The notes: generated from the sequence alone by a model not told the origin. A DNA stretch of 64,000 nt from Betaproteobacteria bacterium (GCA_013298145.1 JAAFJO010000003.1:604143-668142); one strand, 5' to 3'; shown: positions 28,217 to 38,244, counted from the first letter of the stretch. A program made the numbers and translations.

Positions 28217-28995
28217 CTATTCGCGCCATCATCGCAGACGATGAACCCTACCTCGCCCGATTTCTTGCCGACGAACTCAAGAAGGTCTGGCCCGAACTCG
28301 AGATTATTGCAACGTTGGGCAACGGCACGGACGCCGCTAAATTGATCGAGTCGCTAGAACCCGACGTCGCCTTCTTGGATATCCAAATGCCGGGCCTGAC
28401 GGGGCTTGAGGTTGCTCAGGGGGTTGAGGGGAAAACACTTTGCGTATTTGTCACCGCGTATGATGAATTCGCAGTGAAAGCGTTCGACGAAGGCGCGGTG
28501 GACTATCTTCTGAAGCCGGTGAACACCGAACGCCTCCGCAGGGCTGTCGAGCGAGTCAAGCAACGCGTTACGTCGGGCGCAGATTCTGCGACGCTTCCCG
28601 CGAGCGTTGCCGGCACGCTGCAGCAGCTTCTCGCAGGCACTACCGTTAGGCCAGCCAGTTTTCTTCGCTACGTTCGTGCGCATGAGCGAAATGCGCAAGG
28701 CGAACACGTGTTGCAGATTGATGTCCACGACGTGCTCTACTTTGATGCTGCGGACAAATACACCTGCGTTGTGCTCGCAAGCGGGGAAAAGCTATTGCGC
28801 ACATCGGTAAGTGAGCTCGAAGGACAGCTTGACCCCTCACTCTTCCAACGAATTCACCGCTCCACTATGGTGAATCTTCGCTTCGTTCACTCGACGCGAA
28901 GAGATGAATCAGGCCGCATGTTTGTACGGATGAAAGATCACAAGCGCGAACTTCCTGTCAGCCGCGCGTATCACGAGGCATTTGCGCGCATGTAG
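28213..28995 (+). CDS. LytTR-family response regulator
   Basis: A 260-residue DNA-binding response regulator. The receiver domain (1-120) has acidic residues DDEPYL, phospho-acceptor Asp56 in VAFLDIQMPG, VTAYDEFAVKAF and a Lys in LLKPVN. A LytTR domain (about 155-258) follows, with YFDAADKYTCVVL, LLRTSVSELEGQL and FQRIHRSTMVNL. It is translationally coupled to the sensor kinase. LytTR proteins bind pairs of about 10-bp repeats, matching the repeated CGATTCAC words upstream, but that match is only suggestive. Confidence 0.95.
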   Translation: MTIRAIIADDEPYLARFLADELKKVWPELEIIATLGNGTDAAKLIESLEPDVAFLDIQMPGLTGLEVAQGVEGKTLCVFVTAYDEFAVKAFDEGAVDYLLKPVNTERLRRAVERVKQRVTSGADSATLPASVAGTLQQLLAGTTVRPASFLRYVRAHERNAQGEHVLQIDVHDVLYFDAADKYTCVVLASGEKLLRTSVSELEGQLDPSLFQRIHRSTMVNLRFVHSTRRDESGRMFVRMKDHKRELPVSRAYHEAFARM

Positions 28996-29215
28996 CGATT
29001 CTGAAATCTCAGGCCGAAGAAAACTAGGCGATCCGCAACAGAGGCATGCTGCCTGCGGTTCAGCAGTTCATAGCCATAGAGTTCTGGATCCTTGGCAGGT
29101 AAACACTTCGGACATAAAACGCGGGGTACAGCAGCGGACTGTGCCGAAACTTATTGATTTTGGGAAATCGTATGCGCCACAGTGTTGTCGGGCGCAGGCT
29201 CTCGATCGAATCAAG

Positions 29216-30095
29216 ATGATTGACTGCCCTACAGATACCCGCGAAACCAATATTGATGTTTCGCGAATAACGCGCTGGACGTTTCCTCGACTTGCCGCGT
29301 TGTTTCTACTTGCGACCTCGCCTCTCGCAGTCCTAGCGCAGGTTGGTGACGGCAGCGGGCAGATCAGAATCCCCACGAACAGTTCGTCCGGCTCACCGGA
29401 GCTTGGTCGGGCGATCGCGCATCAAAGGTCGAGTCATGCTCGACATTGGAATAAACAGCACCCTCCGACTGGCTATTCACCGCGCGATTGACACACCTTG
29501 CAGTGCGCCCGTGGTTGGAGCGGATTGCAATGGGCCTTGCATGGCGCAACTTCTCGGGTCAGGCGTGACCGATGCAACCCTACTCGGACCGAACGGCGAC
29601 GCAGCAGCTCAATATTCTTTCGACCCTTGCCTGTTTAACGATTCCGTGAAAGATCGCGCGGTGAGTCCCTTCGGAGAGATATTCACGGTCGGCAACTACG
29701 ACGTGCGAATGTGTATCGTGAAATTCAAGCGCGATGGCGCGCTTGTCGCTAGCGAATGCCGCCGAAAAGTAGTTGGCAATGCGGCGGCGGGCGCCGCGAC
29801 TGCCGGCGCGGCAATTACTCGCTGGATGCGCGGCGAGGCGGTGACACCGCCCATCGCTGATGGCCTAGGCTACGACATCGACATCGACGGCGATGGCGTG
29901 ATCAATCCGAGTCGCAACGGCGTACTGCTGCGTCGAGGATGGGTAGGCTTTCGTAGAGGCGCGCTCACTGCGGGCTTAGACGCGGCAACGCAGGCCAATC
30001 GACGAGCAGCGATCCAAATGGAAAGTTATTCGTGTGTGCGCTGCGGACTACCCGCCCCGGCTTCCCGCTGCACCGTAATTCAGCCTAGTAAATAG
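29216..30095 (+). pseudogene. Secreted Cys-rich protein, probably frameshifted
   Basis: Starting at ATG 29216 the first frame encodes an export signal (WTFPRLAALFLLATSPLAVLAQ) and a short Ser/Gly linker, then runs into unrelated sequence and stops near 29491. From about 29400 a different frame is open to 30095 and encodes INSTLRLAIHRAID, a Cys-containing domain, DIDIDGDGVINPSRNGVLLRR (like the calcium-loop repeat tails of secreted bacterial proteins) and a C-terminal CVRCGLPAPASRC. The two halves make sense as one secreted protein broken by a single frameshift around 29400-29440. If instead no shift exists, the second part would be a separate 200-250 aa gene without a signal. Confidence 0.5.
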
Positions 30096-30339
30096 CAAAA
30101 CCGCTTTACCTCATGTTTTGTATGGGCGATCGATTATTTTTTGTAGTTTTCGACTTAAAGCGCTTGCAACGCTAAACGTTTTTGAGCGACGGGACTAGCC
30201 GCAAGAGCTGAATTAGTCTCACGCCAAAGGGTAGACGTGGCGGGTCGCCCCAGGTCGGCGTCGTATCTCGCTGAGCGCGACTCGCGACCGATCCGATTCG
30301 TCCGTTCCGATGGCGTGCAAGGCCTCGAATCCCAAATAG

Positions 30340-33231
30340 TTAATGAACTATCGCGAGTGTCTCGTTCAGCGGTTGCCCCATGCGGCCTCGATATCCATCG
30401 ATCGCTCTGCGCATCCGCGCCGCGCCGGTCGATAGCCCTGATTTCGCCTCCACGCGGCCCAAGACGAAATCCGCCTGGAGCACCAACGGGTGGGTGTCTC
30501 CGAGCGCTTCGCGTAGGCGCTTGTTCGCGGCATCTGCAACGGGCAGCGCCTTTTCCATGTGTCCTGCCTCCGATAACGCTAGCGCCTGCAGCATTTCTGC
30601 GCGCGAGAGTTGATAGTGATTCGCGGGCAATTGCGCCTTGGCCGCAGCGAGCGCGGCCTCAAACACGCTGACCGCCTGCGCTGCGTCGCCTTTCGCTCGA
30701 AGCAAATTCGCACGCCTCAATTCGACGCGAACTTTATTCATGTCAGTCGCTGGCATCGTGGGCGGAAAGATAGCGAGCCACTCAGCTAGATGCGATTCGG
30801 CACGCTGATAGTCGTTGTCGACCACCGCAAGCGAGAATGCCGCGTTTCGATAGAGCGTACCGCCCTTCCGGCCAAGGCGTTCTAGTCGAGACTCGCAGTC
30901 CTTCAGATTCGCCCGCGCGAGCTCAATTTGGCCCGAGTGAATTTGTGCGACTGCGAGCTCCGGCAACACATTAACGGGCGTCATCGATAGCGTGTTCGCG
31001 GCCTCATCCCGCTGGATAATCGAGAGTGTTTGCTCAAACGATTTGACGGCGGCGGCGTATTCGCCGTTCTCAACATGCGCTCTGCCCGATAACCAAAGTA
31101 ACGTTAGGTACGTATCATGCCGCCCGCCATACACGCGCTCGGTTTCCTCAACCAACTCAGCGTATTTCTTCGCGGCTAGGCTCGCATTTCCCAATCCAGC
31201 TGTGATGCCAGCGGCAGTAATCCGATGCTGGAGACGATTACTCAGCTTCGGCTCGCGCGCAATTGCCTCCTCCGTGAGGTCAACTTTCGCGATCTCACCC
31301 GCCTCAACAAACCGAAAATCCGCCATGAGTACGCTGGCGGCTGATCGAGCGAGCGCTGTGCGCTCCGGGCTTCCCAGCGGCAGGAGCGACTGCGCCAACG
31401 CATGCGCCTCTTTGGCCAATCTGATCGCCTCTGGCACCTCTCGTCTCAGAATATGTGCCTCAGCTTTTGTCATCAATGATTGTGCATACGTCAGGCTCTT
31501 GGTTTTCCCAGATTGCTCAAGCTGCTTCATTGCTTCTGACAACACAACGTCGGCTTCCTTGTGTTTGCCCATCCGCGAAAGTGTGCTCGCATACGCGCGA
31601 CGCAAGTCAGCAGCTTCTTCGACGGGCAGCGTTCCAACCGAATCGGACAACTTCACCATTTCCGCGCCAAGCGCCTCGAGCGGCGGCAGCGCGCCCAAAT
31701 CGCGCAGAATGGATTGCACAGGCGTGAGCACCTGATATTGCAGCGCAGGCGCGTCAGGAAACTGAGTCTTTGCTACCTCAGGGGCGCGCTTGAGCAAATC
31801 AAGCACGGTGATATTGGCCACGCCCGAGCTATTCGGGTTCGCCTCCGCGATGAGCGTTTGCAGAAAACTCAGCACGCGTTTGGTATTTGCGGCCTCCAGC
31901 TGGGTCTGTCGCGCTTGCCATACGCCGAAGGTGATCGCGCTTAGCAGACCAGCCGCAGCGAGCGCACCTACCCACACACCGCCACGATTGCGGCGGGCAA
32001 ATTTGCGAAGCAGATACAGCGTCGACTGGGGTCGCGCCTGGACAGGTCGGGAGTCCAGGTGCGCCAGGAGATCGGAGCGCAGCGCTTCAACGGTTGTGTA
32101 GCGCCGTGCGCTTTCTTTCTCTAAACACTTGAGCAGAATATTGTCTAGATCGTCTTGCAACCCAATTCGTAACTGCTTGACTGTGACGTTTCGCACCTGA
32201 GCAATCCGTTCGGCGTCTTCACGACCGATACCACCTGTAGGCCAGAAGAGCGTACTCGGACGTGAGGGTGACGTGTTCAACACCTCAGAGGCGACAAGCA
32301 TCGGCGCTCGATCTCGACCGTACGGCCGTGCGCCCGTTAAAAGTTTGTACAGAAGGACGCCAAGCGCGTACACATCGGTAGCGGTCGTTACCTGCGCCCC
32401 GCTGATTTGTTCTGGCGCGGCATACTCGGGGGTGAAGGCGAGTGCGCTCGCTTGAGTTGAATCGGTCCCCACCTCGTCGACGAGTTTCGCGATACCGAAA
32501 TCAAGCAACTTGACACGACCCGTCTGGGTCACGAAGACATTGGTTGGCTTGATATCGCGATGAATCACAGAGTGGCTGTGAAGGAAGGCAACGGCTTCGC
32601 AAGTCTCTGCGACTAAACGAACGCGTGATTGCAAGTCCAGCTTCAAGCGATCGCAATAGCTAGTGATAGGCTCACCCTCGACCAATTCCAACGCGATGTA
32701 AGGCTCACCCTCCGGCGACAAGCCAGCATCAAGCAGCTGCGCAATCCCGGGGTGCGAAAGACGCCCCAGGATCATCGCTTCACGCAAAAGGCGTTCGCGG
32801 AACGTTGGATTTGCCAGATACGCGGGCAAGCATTTAAGCGCGACTTCGCGTTTGAAATTGCCGTGATCTCGCTCGGCAAGCCACACGGTGCTCATGCCTC
32901 CGTCGCCCAGCTTTCGAACCAGCCGATACGGGCCCAATTGAACCCCACTGCTTTTGGGCGTTACTGAACCAAGCGCCGCGATCTCTGCCGCGCGAAGTAC
33001 AGACTCTGGCGCAATGGTTTGTTCGAGAAAACCCCTTGCTTCAGCATCAGAATGGGCGCTAAGCAGCGTACGCAGCATCGCGCCTAACTCAGGATCTGCG
33101 TGCTCTTGTCGCTCGCAAAATGCGTCCCAATCGCTAGTCGGAAGCGCAAGGGCCTCATCCATTAGCGCGGACAGGCGACTGTAATTCTGCGGTGTACCAG
33201 TGCTCGATCTGGTATTCCCCGGATCGCTCAC
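30340..33231 (-). CDS. Ser/Thr protein kinase with transmembrane helix and TPR region (copy 2)
   Basis: A 963-residue paralogue of the kinase at 16.6 kb. The kinase domain (about 100-390) has LGDGGMSTVWLAE, Lys133, Glu152, HRDIKPTN with Asp226, DFG with Asp244 and EYAAPEQISG, so it should be active. The membrane helix is about 418-438 (VWVGALAAAGLLSAITFGVW), and then about 500 residues of TPR-like helices with repeated LA..L...G....A patterns follow. The GTG at 33231 overlaps the sigma factor stop (GTGA) with a GAGGA site upstream, so translation is coupled. A longer frame is open but is discarded. Confidence 0.9.
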   Translation of the reverse strand: MSDPGNTRSSTGTPQNYSRLSALMDEALALPTSDWDAFCERQEHADPELGAMLRTLLSAHSDAEARGFLEQTIAPESVLRAAEIAALGSVTPKSSGVQLGPYRLVRKLGDGGMSTVWLAERDHGNFKREVALKCLPAYLANPTFRERLLREAMILGRLSHPGIAQLLDAGLSPEGEPYIALELVEGEPITSYCDRLKLDLQSRVRLVAETCEAVAFLHSHSVIHRDIKPTNVFVTQTGRVKLLDFGIAKLVDEVGTDSTQASALAFTPEYAAPEQISGAQVTTATDVYALGVLLYKLLTGARPYGRDRAPMLVASEVLNTSPSRPSTLFWPTGGIGREDAERIAQVRNVTVKQLRIGLQDDLDNILLKCLEKESARRYTTVEALRSDLLAHLDSRPVQARPQSTLYLLRKFARRNRGGVWVGALAAAGLLSAITFGVWQARQTQLEAANTKRVLSFLQTLIAEANPNSSGVANITVLDLLKRAPEVAKTQFPDAPALQYQVLTPVQSILRDLGALPPLEALGAEMVKLSDSVGTLPVEEAADLRRAYASTLSRMGKHKEADVVLSEAMKQLEQSGKTKSLTYAQSLMTKAEAHILRREVPEAIRLAKEAHALAQSLLPLGSPERTALARSAASVLMADFRFVEAGEIAKVDLTEEAIAREPKLSNRLQHRITAAGITAGLGNASLAAKKYAELVEETERVYGGRHDTYLTLLWLSGRAHVENGEYAAAVKSFEQTLSIIQRDEAANTLSMTPVNVLPELAVAQIHSGQIELARANLKDCESRLERLGRKGGTLYRNAAFSLAVVDNDYQRAESHLAEWLAIFPPTMPATDMNKVRVELRRANLLRAKGDAAQAVSVFEAALAAAKAQLPANHYQLSRAEMLQALALSEAGHMEKALPVADAANKRLREALGDTHPLVLQADFVLGRVEAKSGLSTGAARMRRAIDGYRGRMGQPLNETLAIVH

Positions 33232-33872
33232 TTTCGATCCTCTTGAATAAACATCATGATGAAAGCACGAGCCTTCTGCCAATCGCGTGCAACCGTTCGC
33301 GCCGAAATACTTAGTTGTTCGGCGATTTCTTCGATTTTGAGTCCAGCGAAGCAACGCAACTCAACGATCACTGTGAGTCTTGGGTCGACAGCACTCAGCT
33401 GCGCCATTGCGGTGTCGAGCGCCAACAAATCCAAGCCCTGATCGCTCGCTTCAAGATCAACATAGGTGAGCGAGACGCGCTCACCACCATCTCGCTTCAG
33501 TGCGCTACGTTCGCGCGCGTAGTCCACGAGAACAGAACGCATTGTTGTTGCCGCATAGGACACTAGATGTGCGGAACTTTCGATGCCCCCAAATCCACGG
33601 TCAAGCAGTTTCGCAAGCGACTCGTGGAGCAACGCCGTCGGATCGAGCAAGGTCATCGGCGCGCCTGCTGAAAGCCGATAACGCGCGATGGATCGCAGCC
33701 GTGGGTAGAGCGCTCGAACTAGCTGCTCCCGTGCATTTAAGTTGCCGTTGTCGGCTTCGCGGATGAGCTGAGTTAGCTCCCCGACGTTATCGAGGTTTGC
33801 AGAAACGACGTGCTCAGTGAGCCCCGGTGTTTTCGTGGGAGGGTTGAGGACGGGGGTAACTTGTGTAGCCAT
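33228..33872 (-). CDS. ECF-type RNA polymerase sigma factor (copy 2)
   Basis: A TIGR02999-like ECF sigma factor of 214 residues. Region 2 runs from ELTQLIREADNGNLNAREQLV through LVSYAATTMRSVLVDYARER, and region 4 has the DNA-binding LKIEEIAEQLSISARTVARDWQ. It has the same architecture as the factor at 16.0 kb, and the KRDGG-type segment after region 2 is shared. Start ATG at 33872. It is translationally coupled to the kinase-TPR gene; no anti-sigma gene is adjacent. Confidence 0.92.
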   Translation of the reverse strand: MATQVTPVLNPPTKTPGLTEHVVSANLDNVGELTQLIREADNGNLNAREQLVRALYPRLRSIARYRLSAGAPMTLLDPTALLHESLAKLLDRGFGGIESSAHLVSYAATTMRSVLVDYARERSALKRDGGERVSLTYVDLEASDQGLDLLALDTAMAQLSAVDPRLTVIVELRCFAGLKIEEIAEQLSISARTVARDWQKARAFIMMFIQEDRK

Positions 33873-34335
33873 GCCAATTCTGTCAGGCGGACGAATGCCT
33901 TGTTAGATGCGCGCTTTTGATCCCCCAACCGTATCGCAATCTGTATAGCGTCGCATTGTCGCATGTCACGGATGAGCACAAACGTCCGGGCCAGCGGCAA
34001 GATCCCCGATCAGACAAGACGATTAAGCGATTAGCCCGGGAAGGCTAAATGAAATTTATTCTTGTGCGGCGTGGCAGGTTGTTCATGCCGATTTCGTAAC
34101 ACAAAAGGTTAAGGGGAATTTAGCCAATGTCACGCGGCGGCGGCTCTAGTCCTCAACCTCGCACAGAATTTTCTTTAATATGAGCACACTATTGCCAACC
34201 CCAAATTTGCGTACGAATAACAATCGGATTTCCGCGACGCCGCCGAAGTCGATTCCGCCCGCGACGCTATCAAGTCACTTCGAACCTGCGCGGCAGCTGA
34301 GCCAGCCATTGCACGCTGCCACGAAAGATATTGCG
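33873..34335. other. Intergenic region between divergent sigma factor and LysR genes
   Basis: Must hold both promoters. A weak hairpin, TTAGCCCGGGAAGGCTAA, lies near 34032-34049. Nothing else was recognised. Confidence 0.5.
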
Positions 34336-35238
34336 ATGTCGCGAAATTTCCCGCCTTTGGGCGCGCTTCGCGCGTTTGAAGCGGCGTCGCGTCACATGAG
34401 CTTCGTGCGCGCGGCGGAGGAACTCAACGTGACGCCCGCAGCGGTGTCGCATCAGATCAAGCAGCTCGAACATTGGATCGGCATGAAGCTATTTGATCGC
34501 GGCGCCAGAGGCGTTGCGTTAAGCCGCGCGGGCCAGGATTACGCGCTGCGTGTTCGCGACGTGTTTGATCGGCTGATCACCACGAGCGCAGCGGTACGCG
34601 CTCAAAAATCTCGACGCATCGTACAAATTCGTGCTCAGCTGAGTGTGGCGGTATCGTGGGTATTACCGCGCATCAGTAAATTCAATCAGATGGAGCCCGA
34701 GATCGAAGTACAACTGCAGGGGTTGCCGTATGACGTGAACCCTTCAAAAGGCGGCGTCGACATTGCCATCTATCATCAACGCGGCGAGATCGATGGATAT
34801 TCGCAATCGGTGTTGTTCCACGGGGAGTACAAACTTTATGCTGCCCCGTCGTTGATCGCACGAAATGGCGTACTTTCACCAAAAGCCTTGCTGTCGCAGC
34901 CGCTGCTGCACACAGTTTCAACCAACCCGCAAATCCGCGCGCCATCACTACACGATTGGTTCGCACAAAGCGGCGCGACCGCGCCCGAGCTGCTTCCGGG
35001 CACGCAGTTCAACCTTGAGCACTTAACCACATCCGCGTGTGTGGCGGGCGCGGGCTACGCACTCTTAAATGATGCACTAGCGCTGAGCGCGGTTCAAAAT
35101 GGCCTGCTCTCGCCGCTTCCGGGGCCAGCCATTCCGAACCCAATGCCGTTCACAATCATGACAAAGACCGCGTTGAAAGAGGAAGTGAACACGGTGCTAC
35201 AGTGGCTGCGTGCTGAGTCAGGAAACATTGCAGGATGA
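34336..35238 (+). CDS. LysR-family regulator, GcvA-like
   Basis: A transcription factor of 300 residues. The winged helix-turn-helix starts MSRNFPPLGALRAFEAASRHMSFVRAAEELNVTPAAVSHQIKQLE, followed by LFDRGARGVALSRAG, which is typical of the GcvA group. A periplasmic-binding-like effector domain follows. The ATG at 34336 gives the usual GcvA length; an open frame extends 52 codons further up, but that stretch is not protein-like. No glycine-cleavage or beta-lactamase gene is adjacent, so its target is unknown. Confidence 0.9.
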   Translation: MSRNFPPLGALRAFEAASRHMSFVRAAEELNVTPAAVSHQIKQLEHWIGMKLFDRGARGVALSRAGQDYALRVRDVFDRLITTSAAVRAQKSRRIVQIRAQLSVAVSWVLPRISKFNQMEPEIEVQLQGLPYDVNPSKGGVDIAIYHQRGEIDGYSQSVLFHGEYKLYAAPSLIARNGVLSPKALLSQPLLHTVSTNPQIRAPSLHDWFAQSGATAPELLPGTQFNLEHLTTSACVAGAGYALLNDALALSAVQNGLLSPLPGPAIPNPMPFTIMTKTALKEEVNTVLQWLRAESGNIAG

Positions 35239-35540
35239 TGCCTCGTAGGGAGATTCGCGGTCGCCGGGCTTCAACGTGTCTACTCTGTGGAGATCCGAAG
35301 TCCAAATGAACTGAACGCACCCCGGAGCGTTACGAAGATGTGGCGCATGTGCGGTGTCGTTCCAGTTGCTGCAATTCGCCTGTTTCGCAGCTTCGCCGTC
35401 TCTGAAACTACGCTTTCGGATCATGCCCATCAGAGGCCACCTTCTGCAACGCAACCCTTCGTTCATACATCGCAGCGCTTTCGGAACAGCGCTCGCCAAA
35501 ATAGGGTGGGTGCCCCCGAGTCTGGACGCACGTACGAAGC
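35239..35540. other. Intergenic region with degenerate repeat B copy
   Basis: Contains a shorter, diverged copy of repeat family B (about 35265-35520, listed separately). No gene supported. Confidence 0.5.
35265..35520. repeat. Repeat family B, copy 2 (diverged, internally deleted)
   Basis: Aligns with the element at 36.4-36.8 kb: CGAAGTCCAAATGAACTGA against CGAAGTTGGCAAATGAGGT, GAAACTACGCTTTCGGATC against GAAGCTGCGCTTTCGTGTT, and the right end CTCGCCAAAATAGGGTGGGTG against CTCGCCAAAGTAGAGTTAGCA. It is about 110 bp shorter in the middle. The left terminal repeat is barely recognisable. Confidence 0.45.
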
Positions 35541-36125
35541 CTAGCGCTTAGACTCCCAACGCCAACCGAAAATGGTGAAGCCTGAACACTTCAGGAAAAG
35601 CTCGCAAGTGTTCTCAGCCTCTATGCGCAATAGCTCATCGCCACTTTCGATAGACACATAGGACACGCGGACACGCTTCCCGGCCTGAAACACGCCGCTC
35701 TTGTCGCGCACGAGGTTGTCGTGCCACGCGTTTTGGTCGCCTTGCCAGCGAAACGTTTTTCCGTTCACTTGCAATTCGTATTTCACGGTGCTGGGCGACG
35801 TACCGCTACCGCGAGCGAGCCAGCGTTTCGCGGATTGCACGGGCCCTTCAGCGATCGAAACGCCCCGCATTTGGAGGCTGTCACGCACCTGAATCCATCT
35901 TGGGATCGTGCTCAAGCCGATTACGAGCGCGACAAACAACGGGATCATGGCCACTGTAAGCGGCTTTTCAATCAGCCCGTAGAGTCCGAGCGCATCACGA
36001 ATCCGCGCCTTCTTTTCCGTCTCATCGAGCGCAGCGAGCGAAGGCGCCACCCTTCGGTATCGTTTAGTACGTTGCCGCGCGAGCCACACGAAGAAGAGCG
36101 CAAGCAGCGTCGCGATCAGGATCAC
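35541..36125 (-). CDS. DUF3592-like membrane protein
   Basis: A 194-residue protein with an N-terminal hydrophobic helix (MILIATLLALFFVWLA), a second helix (about 59-78, VAMIPLFVALVIGLS), and a soluble domain carrying beta-strand pattern sequence (KYELQVNGKTFRWQGDQNAW, RVRVSYVSIESGDELLRIE) resembling DUF3592 proteins. Function unknown. The start is uncertain: GTG at 36125 is used, but the frame is open upstream for about 20 codons (through SDWHIVWDRSTALPPGW) without an ATG. Confidence 0.6.
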   Translation of the reverse strand: MILIATLLALFFVWLARQRTKRYRRVAPSLAALDETEKKARIRDALGLYGLIEKPLTVAMIPLFVALVIGLSTIPRWIQVRDSLQMRGVSIAEGPVQSAKRWLARGSGTSPSTVKYELQVNGKTFRWQGDQNAWHDNLVRDKSGVFQAGKRVRVSYVSIESGDELLRIEAENTCELFLKCSGFTIFGWRWESKR

Positions 36126-36430
36126 CTGCCAACCTGGCGGTAGCGCAGTTGAGCGATCCCAGACGATATGCCAATCAGAGTGACTGATGATTTCTTCCTA
36201 GCTGCGCACGAAGCTCGCCCTACTCGCTCGGGCCGCCGATTGACGCATTATTGATTTGAACGTTGTCTTGGCTCTAGCCTTGAACTCTGTTCGATCAAAC
36301 CCCAATTTACACGCAATCGGGCTTACTCCGCCGCTGGAGCCCTTCAGCGATCGTGCCTTTTTCGTAAGCCGCCTCCGCGCGGACGAGTTTTGTCAACTCT
36401 CCCTACGGTGCGAGTACGGCAGAGCGATGC

Positions 36431-36807
36431 GCTAGGGCGTGTTAACACTATTTCGACGGGTGCGCTGGTTCAGCTTCGATGCATGCGAAGTTGGCAAATG
36501 AGGTACGGAGGCCGCCGTGGCGCGGGCACGGCGCGTAGGCGGCAAGTGTGTCGTAAGGACGTCGCAGCAATACTTTGCGCCGCTTCTGCCAACTCATCTG
36601 CACGCGCCTCGAAGGGTTCCCGAAAATGCAGCGCGTCTGCTTTGTAGTCGCCTCAGCTGCGCTTAATCTGCCCTGCAGGTGAGGCCTCACCGAAGCTGCG
36701 CTTTCGTGTTCCTACATGGAAAATGACCCCGTTCGAGCACCGCCTTGCGCATCCATCGCCGCATTTCCAGACCGCATCTCGCCAAAGTAGAGTTAGCACG
36801 CCCTAGC
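36431..36807. mobile_element. MITE-like element, repeat family B copy 1
   Basis: The ends are GGGCGTGTTAACACTATTTCG on the left and, reading inward from the right, GGGCGTGCTAACTCTACTTTG: an imperfect inverted repeat of about 21 bp with most positions equal. Both ends are flanked by TA (CTA on the left, TAG on the right), which fits a 2-bp TA target duplication. The 377-bp interior has no transposase frame. It is a non-autonomous, decayed element. Confidence 0.6.
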
Positions 36808-38244
36808 GACCTTAAGCCTGTTTCTGCTGAATCTCGCAGACGCCACCGCTCCCCGCCGTCGCAAAAGTTTGCGGGGCCTTCGGCAGCGGCTAGAAAGTCG
36901 AGAGCCGATCAGCAAATCGATGGGGAGGCGGGTACTTACCAAACCCTCTCGGCGCGCGGAAATCGCCCCCGTGCTTCGAGTCGTTAGCCGCGCAGCCGTA
37001 ATCCTGTCTTGCTCGCACTCAAACGCTTCGCCATCGACCGCTGCAGTGGGGACTTTTTTGGCGCTTAACCGAGCGGGCGCCATGCTGAATCCGATCAAAG
37101 CGACGCCTGTAAAAAGGGTTCCAGCGAGTGGCGATTTTTTCGATAAAAACGTCTCGATTAACCCCGTTTAGCCGGGCGATACGGAAACAATTGCATAAAG
37201 AGTCTAGCAATTTTTTACGGCTTTAGCCCAACTAAAAGCGGCTATTCATCACTTAAGCCAAACGGCTATTGATCAGCTGGTGCGAGGTCCTACTTGGCGT
37301 TCCAATAGCTGTGGGCGTTGCGAATGCGCTTGCCGCGTCGTCTCGAGCGAAAACCACCTGTCGCTGTACCAAGGCGGGTGTGACCGCCCGCCACAACTAT
37401 GGCGTCTGCTGGCTCGCGAATTCCCTGAGGAAAACCGCCCGTGCGGGTTGCGGCGAGAAGTGCGGTCCCGGAAAACCTGGGGATGCTGCCTAGTGCGAAG
37501 AAGGCGTCGACTGCAAGATCCGCGCTGAAGCACGGCGTCAGCCCATGGATTTTGCCGCCAACTGTGCCGTACTCGGCAGTCAAAATCTGCATTGCAATCA
37601 CGATCTCGCGTTCCGCGTAGATAGTTGCCCCCGAGTGTCCGACGCAATGCCGCGCGTTATCAGCGACCGCGTCCGGTATTCCTGACTCAGCTTGGGATGC
37701 GCCGGAAGCCCAAAGCGCTACGGCATAGCGGGGCTATGGTGAGGAGTTTTAGGGTTTCCGATGGCTGAAACCCGACGATACCCTGTCCCGCATCGGCGAG
37801 GTTGGCCTCAGTTGCGCATGACTTGTTCAGCATATTTTTACGGGCGACTGAGACTAGTTTCGAAATGGTTGACTGCGCTCTCGTGTATCCCTTTGGCGTG
37901 TCGCGACTCTACCCCCATCCTAGAAGTACGATCACCTGTAACGCGCTGACACGCTAGATGGTTCTTCGTTGCCTCCGTCCAGCCAGCGCCTACGCCGGAC
38001 CGAGCACAAAAAATCTCGTTCGTAATCGCCGTCATTCGTCCGCCGGAACCGCTCGTGGATATGCGAGCGTTGAGGTGTTGCCGACCTTCGTAGTGAACGG
38101 TATGACAGCCACACCAAACGGGGATGTGAAGTCACCCCGGTTATCCAAGCACGGCTGCGCTCCACAGTAAAAGCGAGCCGCTCGTCCAACGTGGGGTTCT
38201 ATTCCTCACAACCTCTAATGAAGAACGCAATACGCAAAATCCAA

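Noticed and set aside
37290..37601. Minus-strand open frame beginning MIAMQILTAEYG
   Set aside because: No ribosome binding site; the frame continues upstream without a start and matches no family I know. Kept only as a possible decayed gene in the desert entry.
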